NCBI GenBank assembly: GCA_030066455.1 | Contig: JASJBQ010000200.1 | Location: forward strand, 1 to 8,359 | Reading direction: 5' to 3' | Length of the DNA: 8,359 nt | Source: Desulfobacterales bacterium | Lineage (GTDB): Bacteria > Desulfobacterota > Desulfobacteria > Desulfobacterales > UBA5852 | In this document: positions 1 to 6,507 of the stretch, piece after piece | Layout of the letters: each line of letters opens with the position of its first letter | Position numbering within the stretch: the stretch's first letter is position 1 | Program-made: the position numbers and the translations under genes | The notes under the pieces: generated by a model | The model's input: the letters and a program-made list of their open reading frames with translations, nothing else | Told to the model about the DNA's origin: nothing | Databases searched by the model: none

Positions 1-117
1 CCGGTTATCGACAAATGCTTCCCGCTTGAAAAAACGGCCGATGCCTTCCGGTATTTTGGCGAAGGGCGTTTCAAGGGCAAAATCGTCGTCGTCGTGGAAT
101 CGAAAACCGGAACCTGA
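1..117 (+). CDS. C-terminal end of zinc-type (MDR) alcohol dehydrogenase / quinone oxidoreductase, partial
   Basis: Only the last 38 codons are inside the window, open from base 1 and ending at TGA 115-117. The visible peptide contains VIDKCFPLEKTADAFRYF followed by GRFKGKIVVVVE. This is the usual C-terminus of medium-chain dehydrogenase/reductases: a strand 'VID..fPLE', then a helix 'ka.dAfry...G...GKiVv.v'. Members are cytosolic NAD(P)H-dependent enzymes that reduce quinones or oxidise alcohols. The Rossmann domain and any zinc ligands lie outside the window, so substrate and cofactor cannot be judged. The next 230 bases carry no gene on this strand, so it is probably the last gene of its transcript. 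Confidence 0.8.
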   Translation, partial: PVIDKCFPLEKTADAFRYFGEGRFKGKIVVVVESKTGT

Positions 118-155
118 CCCCTGATGGACCTGCCTTTACTTTTGGGCATCGAAGC

Positions 156-171
156 CGTAAAACGCTTTACG
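156..171. repeat. Perfect 6-bp inverted repeat downstream of the MDR gene
   Basis: CGTAAA and TTTACG face each other across the four bases ACGC, 39 bases after the dehydrogenase stop codon. The position would suit a transcription terminator. However, the stem is AT-rich and no T-run follows directly; the nearest one is at about 191-195. It could also be a protein-binding dyad. The repeat is visible; the role is inferred. Confidence 0.35.
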
Positions 172-265
172 ATTCTATAACTAGGCGAGCTTTTTATCGG
201 TTCCTAGCAACTTTCTTTGGGATCGGATCGGTCGTCGCAAATCGAAGCCCATGAAAAAACGAAAT

Positions 266-300
266 GGGACGGGGACGGAAAAAGACGGGGGACGTTCTCA
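266..300 (+). repeat. GGGACG-repeat block, REP-like 5' flank of a transposase remnant
   Basis: GGGACG occurs twice in tandem (266-277) and again at 289-294 after an A-run, then continues as GTTCTCAATATTTACATATC. From memory, similar 'GGGGACGTTCT.AATATTTA' sequences precede RAYT genes in Desulfobacterota and related genomes. The match is therefore taken as the 5' flank of the remnant starting at 348. The repeat units are plain in the sequence; the family link rests on recall and on that adjacent remnant. Confidence 0.45.
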
Positions 301-347
301 ATATTTACATATCCACGGACAAACCGACTCGATGATAAGGATCGATC

Positions 348-455
348 ATGCCCAGACAATCACACATCGATGATCACAGTACTTTGCATCACGTCATTGT
401 GCGCGGGATCGCTCGCCGTATGATTTTTTTTGGGGAGATACAAAGCACAAATTAA
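348..455 (+). pseudogene. REP-associated tyrosine transposase (RAYT, IS200-like Y1) N-terminal remnant
   Basis: A 35-codon frame from ATG 348 to TAA 453-455 begins MPRQSHIDDHSTLHHVIVRG and continues IARRMIFF. This matches the highly characteristic start of RAYT proteins (MPRxxRID.pgalHHii.RGieRrkIF). RAYTs are HUH-type Y1 transposases that act on REP hairpins. Here the protein ends right after the first beta strand, so the HUH metal-binding motif and the catalytic tyrosine are missing. The sequence then turns AT-rich (about 420-540) with no continuation in any frame that I could recognise. The GGGACG block upstream fits the normal 5' flank of these genes. It is a dead fragment left by a deletion or decay. 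Identification is by remembered family consensus, and the match is strong for such a short piece. Confidence 0.7.
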
Positions 456-533
456 ATATTCAATGGATAAACTTCCATAATTTTCGTGAATGATAAAAGC
501 ATATAATTCGTCCTCTTATGGTGGGGATCAAGA

Positions 534-1430
534 TTAATTCTGCAATAAAACCGAGAACACAAAACCCGGTATATCGTCCTGGGATGTACGGTTTTTGTGT
601 CTGATCAGGTAGTAGTGCCCAGCATCGATTGCAAATGAACAACGGGCATGGTTCTCGGTATCCGCGTCCCGGGCGATCAATCGACCGGAAGTCGAATTAA
701 GCTGATGCTGCCGATAGATAAAGATGTCGAGATTATCGATATTGTTGGTGCTGGCACCGACCAGGTCATAATTGCCGGCCTGCGGTGTGGTGTTGTAGAG
801 GAAGCCGGACTGCCCTTTGCCAAGGCGTCCACCAACCAGACAAAAGGTCCCCATGGCGAAGCGACTCGAGTTCAAGTTGCCCGTGCCCGGGGTGGTCAAG
901 AGATTGTCGAGCGCCTCCGTGATTTGGTCCAAAGAAAAATCACCGTCGGTATTTTCTTCCAGAATCAGCATAACGGCAAATCCATCGCCAAGGGAATAGA
1001 CATTGGTTATCTTCAGCCGCATCTCGCCGGTTTCAACCGGGGTGAATTGAAGGAACGGAATGGCACTCTCGTCGTTGGTCTGTACGCTGCGCAGGCCGGA
1101 TGATGAAATCAGGGCCAGATCCAGATCGAGGATGCGGCTGTCGCCGGCACCCAGAACGAGATAATTGACCCCCTCATCAAAACGCGCGCTGAAACTGTGG
1201 GAGTCGCCCTCGGCGAGGTGGACCCCGAAGAGGCAGCTGCCGTTTGTGAAGCCGTCATAATTCGCAAGGTTCGCCGAAGCCGGCTGCGCCACTACGTTAT
1301 CGAGCGCCTGTTCCAGATAGTCAAAAACGGTTTCCTGGGCCATTGCGCCGGACGGCGCGGGATGCAAGCGGAAAACGACTAGCACGCAAACGGCGATTAT
1401 TATCACAAGGGGTTTTAGGTTCGCCCACAT
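534..1430 (-). CDS. Secreted protein with two tandem PPC-like beta domains, function unknown
   Basis: The 298-residue protein starts at ATG 1428-1430 behind GGAGGT (1435-1440) four bases away; the frame stays open further upstream, but no such site supports a longer form. Residues 1-31 are a Sec signal peptide (MWANLKPLV, a hydrophobic core, then cleavage near AMA|QE). The mature part is an internal duplication with an offset of about 131 residues. FDYLEQALDN (36) matches LDQITEALDN (167), CLFGVHLAEG (66) matches CLVGGRLGKG (197), and NYLVLGAG (89) matches NYDLVGAS (220). A 'LDLDLAL' / 'NLDIFIY' strand and a closing hydrophobic strand follow in each copy. The pattern of glycines and 'D.DLDL' strands recalls bacterial pre-peptidase C-terminal (PPC) jelly-roll domains, which serve adhesion or targeting. 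No protease or other catalytic domain is attached. It probably sits in the periplasm or outside the cell. It appears monocistronic. Confidence 0.7.
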   Translation of the reverse strand: MWANLKPLVIIIAVCVLVVFRLHPAPSGAMAQETVFDYLEQALDNVVAQPASANLANYDGFTNGSCLFGVHLAEGDSHSFSARFDEGVNYLVLGAGDSRILDLDLALISSSGLRSVQTNDESAIPFLQFTPVETGEMRLKITNVYSLGDGFAVMLILEENTDGDFSLDQITEALDNLLTTPGTGNLNSSRFAMGTFCLVGGRLGKGQSGFLYNTTPQAGNYDLVGASTNNIDNLDIFIYRQHQLNSTSGRLIARDADTENHARCSFAIDAGHYYLIRHKNRTSQDDIPGFVFSVLLQN

Positions 1431-1827
1431 CGCGACCTCCTTTGATTTTATCCCCGCAAGGTTGCAGGCCGAAAGCGTCGATGTGACGTGCCGGGTCTTG
1501 AAGCCTTTCATTATGCGACGATCCGTAAAGCACACCGGTTGGCATGGCACAACTCGAATGGGGTGCCTATCGGTTGGATCGTGAAAGGTGTTGAGGCGAT
1601 GGATGCAACGGGCGTTCAGGGAAATCGAGGGAGCAGGGTCGCATGTAGTCTAAAACAACCAACGGGCAGACTCGGTCATATACCGTCGTGCTTGATTAAA
1701 CAAGACTTTTATGTAGGAGCTTAATACCGAAAAGGCGGTTGGCTTCGGAAAATTATTCAGGCCTATTCACGACCCACCCTGGCAAGTACCAACGTGGACG
1801 CACCGACATCGATCGAGGAGAAGATAA
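1431..1827. other. 397-base intergenic region without a convincing gene
   Basis: This region lies between the divergent secreted protein (minus) and flavoprotein (plus) genes, so it should hold promoters for both. I could not pick any with confidence. Visible small dyads are CGGT-CATAT-ACCG (1673-1685) and CTTG-ATTAAA-CAAG (1691-1704), close together about 130 bases before the flavoprotein start. They could be operator half-sites, but are short enough to arise by chance. Open frames in the region have no recognisable protein character. Confidence 0.4.
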
Positions 1828-2286
1828 TTGAAAGTTATGGGCATCAATGCCAGTCCCAGGAAAAAGGCCAATACGCCGACATTGGTGGAAACCATCCTGA
1901 ACGGGGCGGCCGAGCAGGGCGCGCAAACCCGCCTGTTCAACCTGCGGGAACTGGACATCAACGGGTGTATGGGATGCGAGGGGTGCAAAAAGCAACTCGG
2001 GAAATGTGTCCAGCGGGACGATCTGAAACCGCTTCTGCAGGCAATGGCCGCCTTTGACGCCATCGTCCTAGTGACCCCGGTTTACTGGTATCATGTAGCG
2101 GCCCAGTTCAAGATGCTGGTGGACCACCTCTACAGCTTTATTGAGATATCGCAGAACCCCGAAACCGGGGAGGAGACCTTCGCGTCCCATTTTCCGGCCG
2201 GCCGTAAATTGATCATCGTGATCTCGCGGAGCGATGTCGAGCCGCCGCCGATTTTATCGCAACTCTACGATGACCTGAACGGGTGA
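1828..2286 (+). CDS. NADPH-dependent FMN reductase / iron-sulfur flavoprotein-like, cut short by in-frame TGA
   Basis: The start is TTG 1828, seven bases after GAGGAG (1815-1820). The next ATG (1837) would remove half of the first beta strand and has no site at the right distance. The product is a cytosolic flavodoxin-fold protein: beta1 KVMGINASPR with the phosphate-binding SPR (9-11), and TPVYWYH (83-89) as the FMN-ring loop. Cysteines 47, 50, 53 and 60 form CX2CX2CX6C, the compact motif of iron-sulfur flavoproteins (Isf), which bind a 4Fe-4S cluster beside FMN and shuttle electrons. The frame stops at TGA 2284-2286 after 152 residues, before beta5 of the fold, whereas family members usually have about 180-200. 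Translation past the TGA in the same frame restores a beta5-like segment. The protein is therefore either a truncated, possibly inactive product of a nonsense mutation or a stop read through in some way. Family assignment is firm; functionality is doubtful. Confidence 0.75.
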   Translation: MKVMGINASPRKKANTPTLVETILNGAAEQGAQTRLFNLRELDINGCMGCEGCKKQLGKCVQRDDLKPLLQAMAAFDAIVLVTPVYWYHVAAQFKMLVDHLYSFIEISQNPETGEETFASHFPAGRKLIIVISRSDVEPPPILSQLYDDLNG

Positions 2287-2376
2287 CTCAAACTGATTCC
2301 GCTGTCGCTGAATTGCGACCAATACGAAATCTTCCACCCGTACGAAGCCCATCTCGACCGCGCAATCGTCGATTGA
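2287..2376 (+). other. In-frame continuation of the flavoprotein beyond the TGA
   Basis: Directly after TGA 2284-2286 the same frame reads LKLIPLSLNCDQYEIFHPYE and then nine more residues to TGA 2374-2376. A hydrophobic strand following the helix 'ILSQLYDDLNG' is what a flavodoxin fold needs as beta5, so this stretch was probably once coding. Tryptophan (TGG to TGA, one base) is the simplest original residue. Even with the extension the protein would be 182 residues and seems to lack the usual last helix, which suggests a second lesion near the end. Confidence 0.5.
2304..2319 (+). promoter_or_regulatory. Small hairpin 17 bases after the in-frame TGA, weak SECIS-like candidate
   Basis: GTCGC (2304-2308) pairs perfectly with GCGAC (2315-2319) around the six-base loop TGAATT. 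The loop lies 22 bases after the TGA and has G as its second base. Published rules for bacterial SECIS elements ask for an apical loop roughly 16-37 bases after UGA with a G in the first two loop positions, so the geometry fits. The stem is only five pairs, such hairpins are common in GC-rich coding DNA, and the TGA is not at a known redox Cys position. Chance is the likelier explanation. Confidence 0.15.
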
Positions 2377-2542
2377 TTCATGGGCGCGACGGTGTTACCT
2401 TTGCCGGCAAGCCGCTTGCGTCCGCTAAAATGCAACAACCCCGACGGTGGAATCCGAAGTCGAATCCTTTTGCGCCGATGATGCGTTCGGCCCCCTCGAT
2501 GGGCCGCCGGAACTTCAAAAGCACCAACCTGGGAATGAAACA

Positions 2543-5494
2543 ATGCAAACACGATCACGATTGACCTTGGTGATGGGTTTGAGTGTCTTGTGCCTGGTGC
2601 TGTCCCCCAGCGCCGCCACATCCGCAGGGCCCGCCGCCGATGACCAAGCGCCGGCCCGATACCGGCAATGGATCGAGGAAATGAAAACCAGCGAGCGGGG
2701 ACCGTTCCAGCGCATTCGCTGGTTCTGCCAGGACGGGAGCGTCCATCCGCCGCGGCCCTATCCCTGTGCCGAGCGCGGTGGCGGTCACCAGCACGGGGAA
2801 TGGAGCGCCCGCACCCGGGAGCTACGGGAACAGGGGTACCGCATCGCCACGCTCCTGGCCGGCACCGATCCGGCCAAGCTGGCGGCGGAACCGGATTTTC
2901 TTATCACCTGGAACCAGCTGCTGATCGAAAAATTCCTGATGGCGATGGACAACGGCTGGATCATGCGCCGGGCGCTGTTTTACCGTGGCGCCATCCAGGA
3001 GGAGGACGAGCGCGCCGCGGCCCGGGCGCTTTTGATCGAGCTCGCCGGGCAGACCGACTGGATCGGCAAGCGCTACCCCTCGCTGCGCATCGGCGTGCGC
3101 CTGCTGCCGCACGGCGAGGACACCGCCTCGGTGCAGAAGGTGCGTCAGGTGTCGGCGTCGTTATCCGATCGCGATGCCGGTTTCAAAGACCTGCGCGCCA
3201 AAATCCACGGCTCCCCCGACAAGGAGGACGCCAAGCGGGTGCGGGATTATGCCGCCGGCGTCAAGAATGCCGCCCTGGCCAAGGAATACCAGGCGCTGGC
3301 CGCGGAAATCGACCGGGTCTACCAGGCCCCTCCCCTGCACCAGCGCCTCGCGCAGGCCGCGCAGACCTATACGGCCGCCCCCTGGCTGCAGGAACGGCTG
3401 TCGACGGCAGCCAAGGCCGTCGAAAAAGACCCCTCCCCCGGAAACCTCTATCCGGTGACGGCCGACTTGCTGGCCGCTTTGCGCGAGGGCCTGCCCAAGA
3501 TCAAGCAGGCCAAGGCGCGGCTTGGGGTTATCGACCTCAGCCTGGCCATCGAGGCCGAAAACTTCAGCGCCAGCGCCATGCTGCGCGAGCAGCTCGGGGG
3601 GTTGTCCCGCCAGCAGCGCGCTGCCGTGCTGACAGCGGCGGTGCAGGGCGCCTACGGCACCGGCACGCTCAACCGGCGTGAACGCGACGCCTTGCAAGAG
3701 AGCCTGGCGCCGCTAAAAAAGGACCGCCTGCCACTCAAGGACTACATGGACCAGCTGCGTTATCTCGGGCGGGTGCCGGGCTGGGGCACCCAGGGACTGC
3801 GCTTTCATTTTTACGAATCCATGCAGAAGCTTGCTGCGATCGAACCGACAGCCTTCCTGTTCATCCAGGATCAGTTGCGCGGCAGCCCCCTGTTGTTCCT
3901 CTCCCAGACGCTGGACACGCTGCAACGCGACGCCAACCGCCTGGCCGGTGTCACCCACCGCCTATTCGACAAACAAATCGGCGTCGGCTTTCGGGCGCTC
4001 AACCCGGGCTTGGCCCGCGGTGTCCTGCACGTGCGTCCGGACGTCGCCCGCACCGATGATTTCCGTACCGACGGCATTTATCTGCTGCCCGAAACGGTGG
4101 CCGATCTGCCCCCCATCGCCGGCATCCTGACCGCCGGCGAGGGCAACCCGCTTTCGCATATCCAGCTTCTGGCGCGCAACCTCGGCATCCCCAACGTCAG
4201 CGTCGACCAGGAATTGATTTCGCGCTTCGCTGCGCACGACGGCAAAACAGTGGTGCTGGCTGTCAGCCCGGCCGGGCTGGTCGAACTGGCGGAGGATGGC
4301 AAGCGCTGGCAGCGCGTTTTCGGTGACGACGAGGAGAAAACGCAGACCCTGATCCGCCCCGATCTGGACAAACTGGACCTCCGCTTCAAGAAATTCGTAG
4401 GCCTCGATGACTTGAAGGCCGATGATTCAGGGCGCATCGTCGGCCCCAAAGCGGCCAAGCTCGGCGAGTTGCGGCATCATTATCCTCAGGCCGTAGCGGC
4501 GGGGGTGGCCATCCCCTTCGGACTGTTTCGCGCGACGGTCCTGGAGCAGCCCCACGAGCGTTCGCGCCAGACGGTCTATGAATGGATGGTGGCGTCCTAT
4601 CGCCGGCTGGAGGCGCTGCCGGCCGGATCTCCCCAGCGCGAAAGCCAGACCGAGCAGTTCCGTGCCGAGCTCTACGACCTGATCCTGAATACCCGGTTGG
4701 ACCAGGGCTTTCGCCAGCGCCTCGAACAGGCTTTAGAGAAGCATATCGGGCCGGTCGGCGAATATGGCGTCTTCGTGCGCTCGGATACCAATGTCGAAGA
4801 TCTGCCCGGATTTACCGGGGCCGGTCTCAACCTCACGCTGCCCAACGTGATCGGGGTGGACAATCTGGCCAAGGCGATCCCCAGGGTTTGGGCCTCGCCC
4901 TTTACCGCGCGCGCCTTTGCCTGGCGCCAGTCGCTCATGGATGCGCCCGAGCATGTCTACCCGGCCGTATTGCTGCTCAAATCGGTATCCAACGACAAGT
5001 CCGGCGTCATGGTCACCCAGGATATCGACACGGGCGATCCGGCCGTTTTGTCGGTGGCGGTGAACGAGGGGGTCGGCGGCGCCGTAGACGGGCAATCGGC
5101 CGAGTCCCTGCGCATCGACACACGCAGCGGTTCGGTACGCCTTCTGGCCAGCGCCACGGCGCCCTGGCGTCGGATGCCCGCGGCCGAAGGTGGCGTCGAC
5201 AAGCTGCCGGTCAGCGGCGATGTGAGCGTGCTGAAGACAGAGGAGATCAAGCAGCTGATACGACTGGCCCAAGAGCTGCCCGAGCGTTTCCCGCCGATCA
5301 CCGACGATGAGGGGCGCCCCGCTCCGGCGGACATCGAGTTCGGCTTTCGGGACGGCCGCTTGCAGCTGTTTCAGATCAGGCCCTTCCTGGAAAGTCGCGA
5401 CCGCCGGGGGGGGAGCTACCTGAGGGCGATGGACAAGGCCCTCGAGGGCCGATTGAACAAGTCCGTCGACATGCGGAAGACACCCGCATCATGA
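2543..5494 (+). CDS. Exported PEP/pyruvate-dikinase-superfamily protein with glucan-water-dikinase-like domain order
   Basis: The product is 983 residues from ATG 2543. An in-frame ATG 96 bases earlier was not chosen because a clear signal peptide (MQTRSRLTLVMGLSVLCLVL, cleavage near TSA|GP, 28) begins here; the Shine-Dalgarno site is weak (GGGA, 8 bases away). Residues 30-480 are mostly helical, with a distinctive start, GPFQRIRWFCQDG and YPCAERGGGHQHG. Residues 481-580 are a phosphohistidine swivelling domain: NPLSHIQLLARNLGIPN with His539 as the expected phosphate carrier. Residues 632-948 are the PPDK-type ATP-binding domain: GPKAAKLGEL (634-643), VRSDTNVEDLPGFTGAGL (745-761 region, Arg746), NEGVGGAVDG (841-850), and ADIEFGF with QIRPF (929-948). 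No PEP/pyruvate TIM barrel follows. The His-then-ATP order and the 'GFTGAGL...VWAS' segment resemble plant glucan water dikinases rather than PEP synthase. Expected chemistry is phosphoryl transfer from ATP through His to an unknown acceptor. Export of an ATP-using enzyme is odd. Confidence 0.82.
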   Translation: MQTRSRLTLVMGLSVLCLVLSPSAATSAGPAADDQAPARYRQWIEEMKTSERGPFQRIRWFCQDGSVHPPRPYPCAERGGGHQHGEWSARTRELREQGYRIATLLAGTDPAKLAAEPDFLITWNQLLIEKFLMAMDNGWIMRRALFYRGAIQEEDERAAARALLIELAGQTDWIGKRYPSLRIGVRLLPHGEDTASVQKVRQVSASLSDRDAGFKDLRAKIHGSPDKEDAKRVRDYAAGVKNAALAKEYQALAAEIDRVYQAPPLHQRLAQAAQTYTAAPWLQERLSTAAKAVEKDPSPGNLYPVTADLLAALREGLPKIKQAKARLGVIDLSLAIEAENFSASAMLREQLGGLSRQQRAAVLTAAVQGAYGTGTLNRRERDALQESLAPLKKDRLPLKDYMDQLRYLGRVPGWGTQGLRFHFYESMQKLAAIEPTAFLFIQDQLRGSPLLFLSQTLDTLQRDANRLAGVTHRLFDKQIGVGFRALNPGLARGVLHVRPDVARTDDFRTDGIYLLPETVADLPPIAGILTAGEGNPLSHIQLLARNLGIPNVSVDQELISRFAAHDGKTVVLAVSPAGLVELAEDGKRWQRVFGDDEEKTQTLIRPDLDKLDLRFKKFVGLDDLKADDSGRIVGPKAAKLGELRHHYPQAVAAGVAIPFGLFRATVLEQPHERSRQTVYEWMVASYRRLEALPAGSPQRESQTEQFRAELYDLILNTRLDQGFRQRLEQALEKHIGPVGEYGVFVRSDTNVEDLPGFTGAGLNLTLPNVIGVDNLAKAIPRVWASPFTARAFAWRQSLMDAPEHVYPAVLLLKSVSNDKSGVMVTQDIDTGDPAVLSVAVNEGVGGAVDGQSAESLRIDTRSGSVRLLASATAPWRRMPAAEGGVDKLPVSGDVSVLKTEEIKQLIRLAQELPERFPPITDDEGRPAPADIEFGFRDGRLQLFQIRPFLESRDRRGGSYLRAMDKALEGRLNKSVDMRKTPAS

Positions 5495-5568
5495 AGCCGG
5501 CTTGATACCACGGGGATCGCTGGCGTCGCCCGCTTAATGCTTCGGCGGATAGGCAGCCATTCCCAACG

Positions 5569-6465
5569 CTACTCACCGGGCGTCGGTTTCACCACCAGGG
5601 CCTGAAGGGGCGCGGCCAAGGCTGCCAGCCATTTCCCCCCCTGGGGGTCCTCTGCCAGCCCGACCATGATATAGGCGTGGGTGTCGTATTCGACCAGGGC
5701 ACTGTCGGCGTGAAAGTGCTTCCAGGTGCCCGATTTGCGGTAAAGCCTGGCCTCCGGGTGATCCTTGAGGCCCAGAACGAATTTATGCCGGATGGCCGGC
5801 TGGGAAAGGATGGCCTTCATCTTGCGCGTCAATTCGGGGCCGACCAGCCGCTCGGTGGTCAACAGGTAGTAAAAGCGCGCCACCTGGATCGCCGTGATCC
5901 CGTGGGAGATCTGGTGCAGGGGGTCGCGCCGGTAGGCGACGCCGCGGGCATAGGCCTTGCCGACCCAGATGCCGCCGTTGTAGCGGGGGTCGTAGAGCAG
6001 GAACCGCGGATCCTGGAGCGTGGCGATCAGCTCGTCGCGGCCGACGAGGTCCAGCACCCGGGTGGCGGCCGGGTTGCTCGAATGGCGGATCATCCGCGTC
6101 ATGTCGGCTTCGAGCGCGTCGTCGAGCGTGAGCCGGCCGTCCTCGATCTGCACGAAGGCGGCCAGCAGGATGGCAATCTTGGGAAGGCTGGCGGCGTATT
6201 TCATCACATCGCCGTTGACGGCCGCCATGCGCGGCTTTTTTATGGTTGTGATGTCGACGAGGGCGATCATCAGGCGCTGCTGGTCGACGGCTTTCTTAAA
6301 CCCTTTGGCCGCGAGCAGTTGCTCGAGCTGGGTTTGCAACACCGGATCGATGCTTTCCCGGAGCTGGGGATAGCCGCCCGCCGGACAGGGCGTCGCCGCA
6401 AGGGCCGCAACCGCGATCATGGCGACCACCGCCAGAATGGGGCTGAGCCGACATCTGTTTTTCAA
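5569..6465 (-). CDS. Secreted serine hydrolase, class A beta-lactamase / DD-peptidase fold
   Basis: The 298-residue protein starts at TTG 6463-6465, five bases after AGAGGT (6471-6476). This start gives a proper signal peptide (KNRCR, then a hydrophobic core to about residue 24), while the next ATG (residue 16) would remove its positive end. All three active-site motifs of penicilloyl serine transferases are present in order: SLPK (93-96, nucleophile Ser93 and Lys96), S-x-N at 129-131 (SSN), and KSGT (244-247). The general-base Glu of class A beta-lactamases (Glu166) is absent; no glutamate occurs between residues 146 and 204. This argues against efficient beta-lactam hydrolysis and for a peptidoglycan DD-peptidase or other periplasmic serine hydrolase. 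Length fits the family. The gene runs toward the dikinase gene (74 bases between the ends) and away from the transporter gene, sharing a 101-base promoter region with it. Confidence 0.85.
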   Translation of the reverse strand: MKNRCRLSPILAVVAMIAVAALAATPCPAGGYPQLRESIDPVLQTQLEQLLAAKGFKKAVDQQRLMIALVDITTIKKPRMAAVNGDVMKYAASLPKIAILLAAFVQIEDGRLTLDDALEADMTRMIRHSSNPAATRVLDLVGRDELIATLQDPRFLLYDPRYNGGIWVGKAYARGVAYRRDPLHQISHGITAIQVARFYYLLTTERLVGPELTRKMKAILSQPAIRHKFVLGLKDHPEARLYRKSGTWKHFHADSALVEYDTHAYIMVGLAEDPQGGKWLAALAAPLQALVVKPTPGE

Positions 6466-6477
6466 GAGGCACCTCTT
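6464..6477 (-). repeat. Dyad AAGAGG-N2-CCTCTT over ribosome-binding site and TTG start
   Basis: Six-base arms separated by two bases cover the Shine-Dalgarno AGAGGT of the serine hydrolase gene and the first two bases of its TTG start. In RNA the outer five pairs could form a hairpin with a four-base loop and hide the ribosome-binding site. As DNA it could be a short operator. The symmetry is exact; any regulatory role is inference. Confidence 0.35.
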
Positions 6478-6507
6478 TGGTCCGCCAGGAGGGTTGAAAT
6501 TCCCGCG

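Larger units (their letters stand above)
118..347. other. Intergenic stretch with small inverted repeats
   Basis: No credible coding region was found here. The stretch holds a 6-bp inverted repeat at 156-171 and a wider 5-bp one, CTAGG at 181-185 against CCTAG at 203-207, with 17 bases between that include a T-run. It also has a GATCG-rich patch near 221-236 and the GGGACG-repeat block that leads into the transposase remnant. The base composition is more AT-rich than the gene-dense part of the window. Confidence 0.5.

Noticed and set aside
217..423. 68-codon frame spanning the GGGACG block and the transposase remnant
   Set aside because: It overlaps the RAYT-like reading frame at 348-455, which matches a known consensus, and itself has no recognisable motif.
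648..1103. 151-codon plus-strand frame opposite the duplicated beta-domain protein
   Set aside because: The minus-strand gene has a signal peptide, an internal duplication and GGAGGT at the right distance; this frame shows no protein-like features.
1488..1724. 78-codon plus-strand frame in the 1431-1827 gap
   Set aside because: No ribosome site, no recognised family and it overlaps the upstream region of a divergent gene; likely chance.
2283..2564. 93-codon frame between the flavoprotein and the dikinase
   Set aside because: Arg/Pro-rich with no motif; it overlaps the in-frame continuation of the flavoprotein and the dikinase start. At most, part of it (about 2373-2440) could be frameshifted flavoprotein C-terminus, which I cannot support.
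2668..3681. Long open frame of 337 codons inside the dikinase gene, +2 frame
   Set aside because: Very rich in Arg, Gly, Ala and Pro with no domain motifs; it is a shadow of the GC-rich codon pattern of the real gene, which has signal peptide and dikinase motifs.
3161..5272. Several antisense open frames across the dikinase gene (for example 3161-3697 and 4733-5272)
   Set aside because: They are mirror frames of a high-GC gene, have no ribosome sites or recognisable motifs, and overlap a well-supported gene.
5495..5568. Possible bidirectional terminator between the convergent dikinase and hydrolase genes
   Set aside because: GCCGGC/GCTGGC and CCGC/GCGG pairings exist, but loops are large and no T-run follows on either strand.
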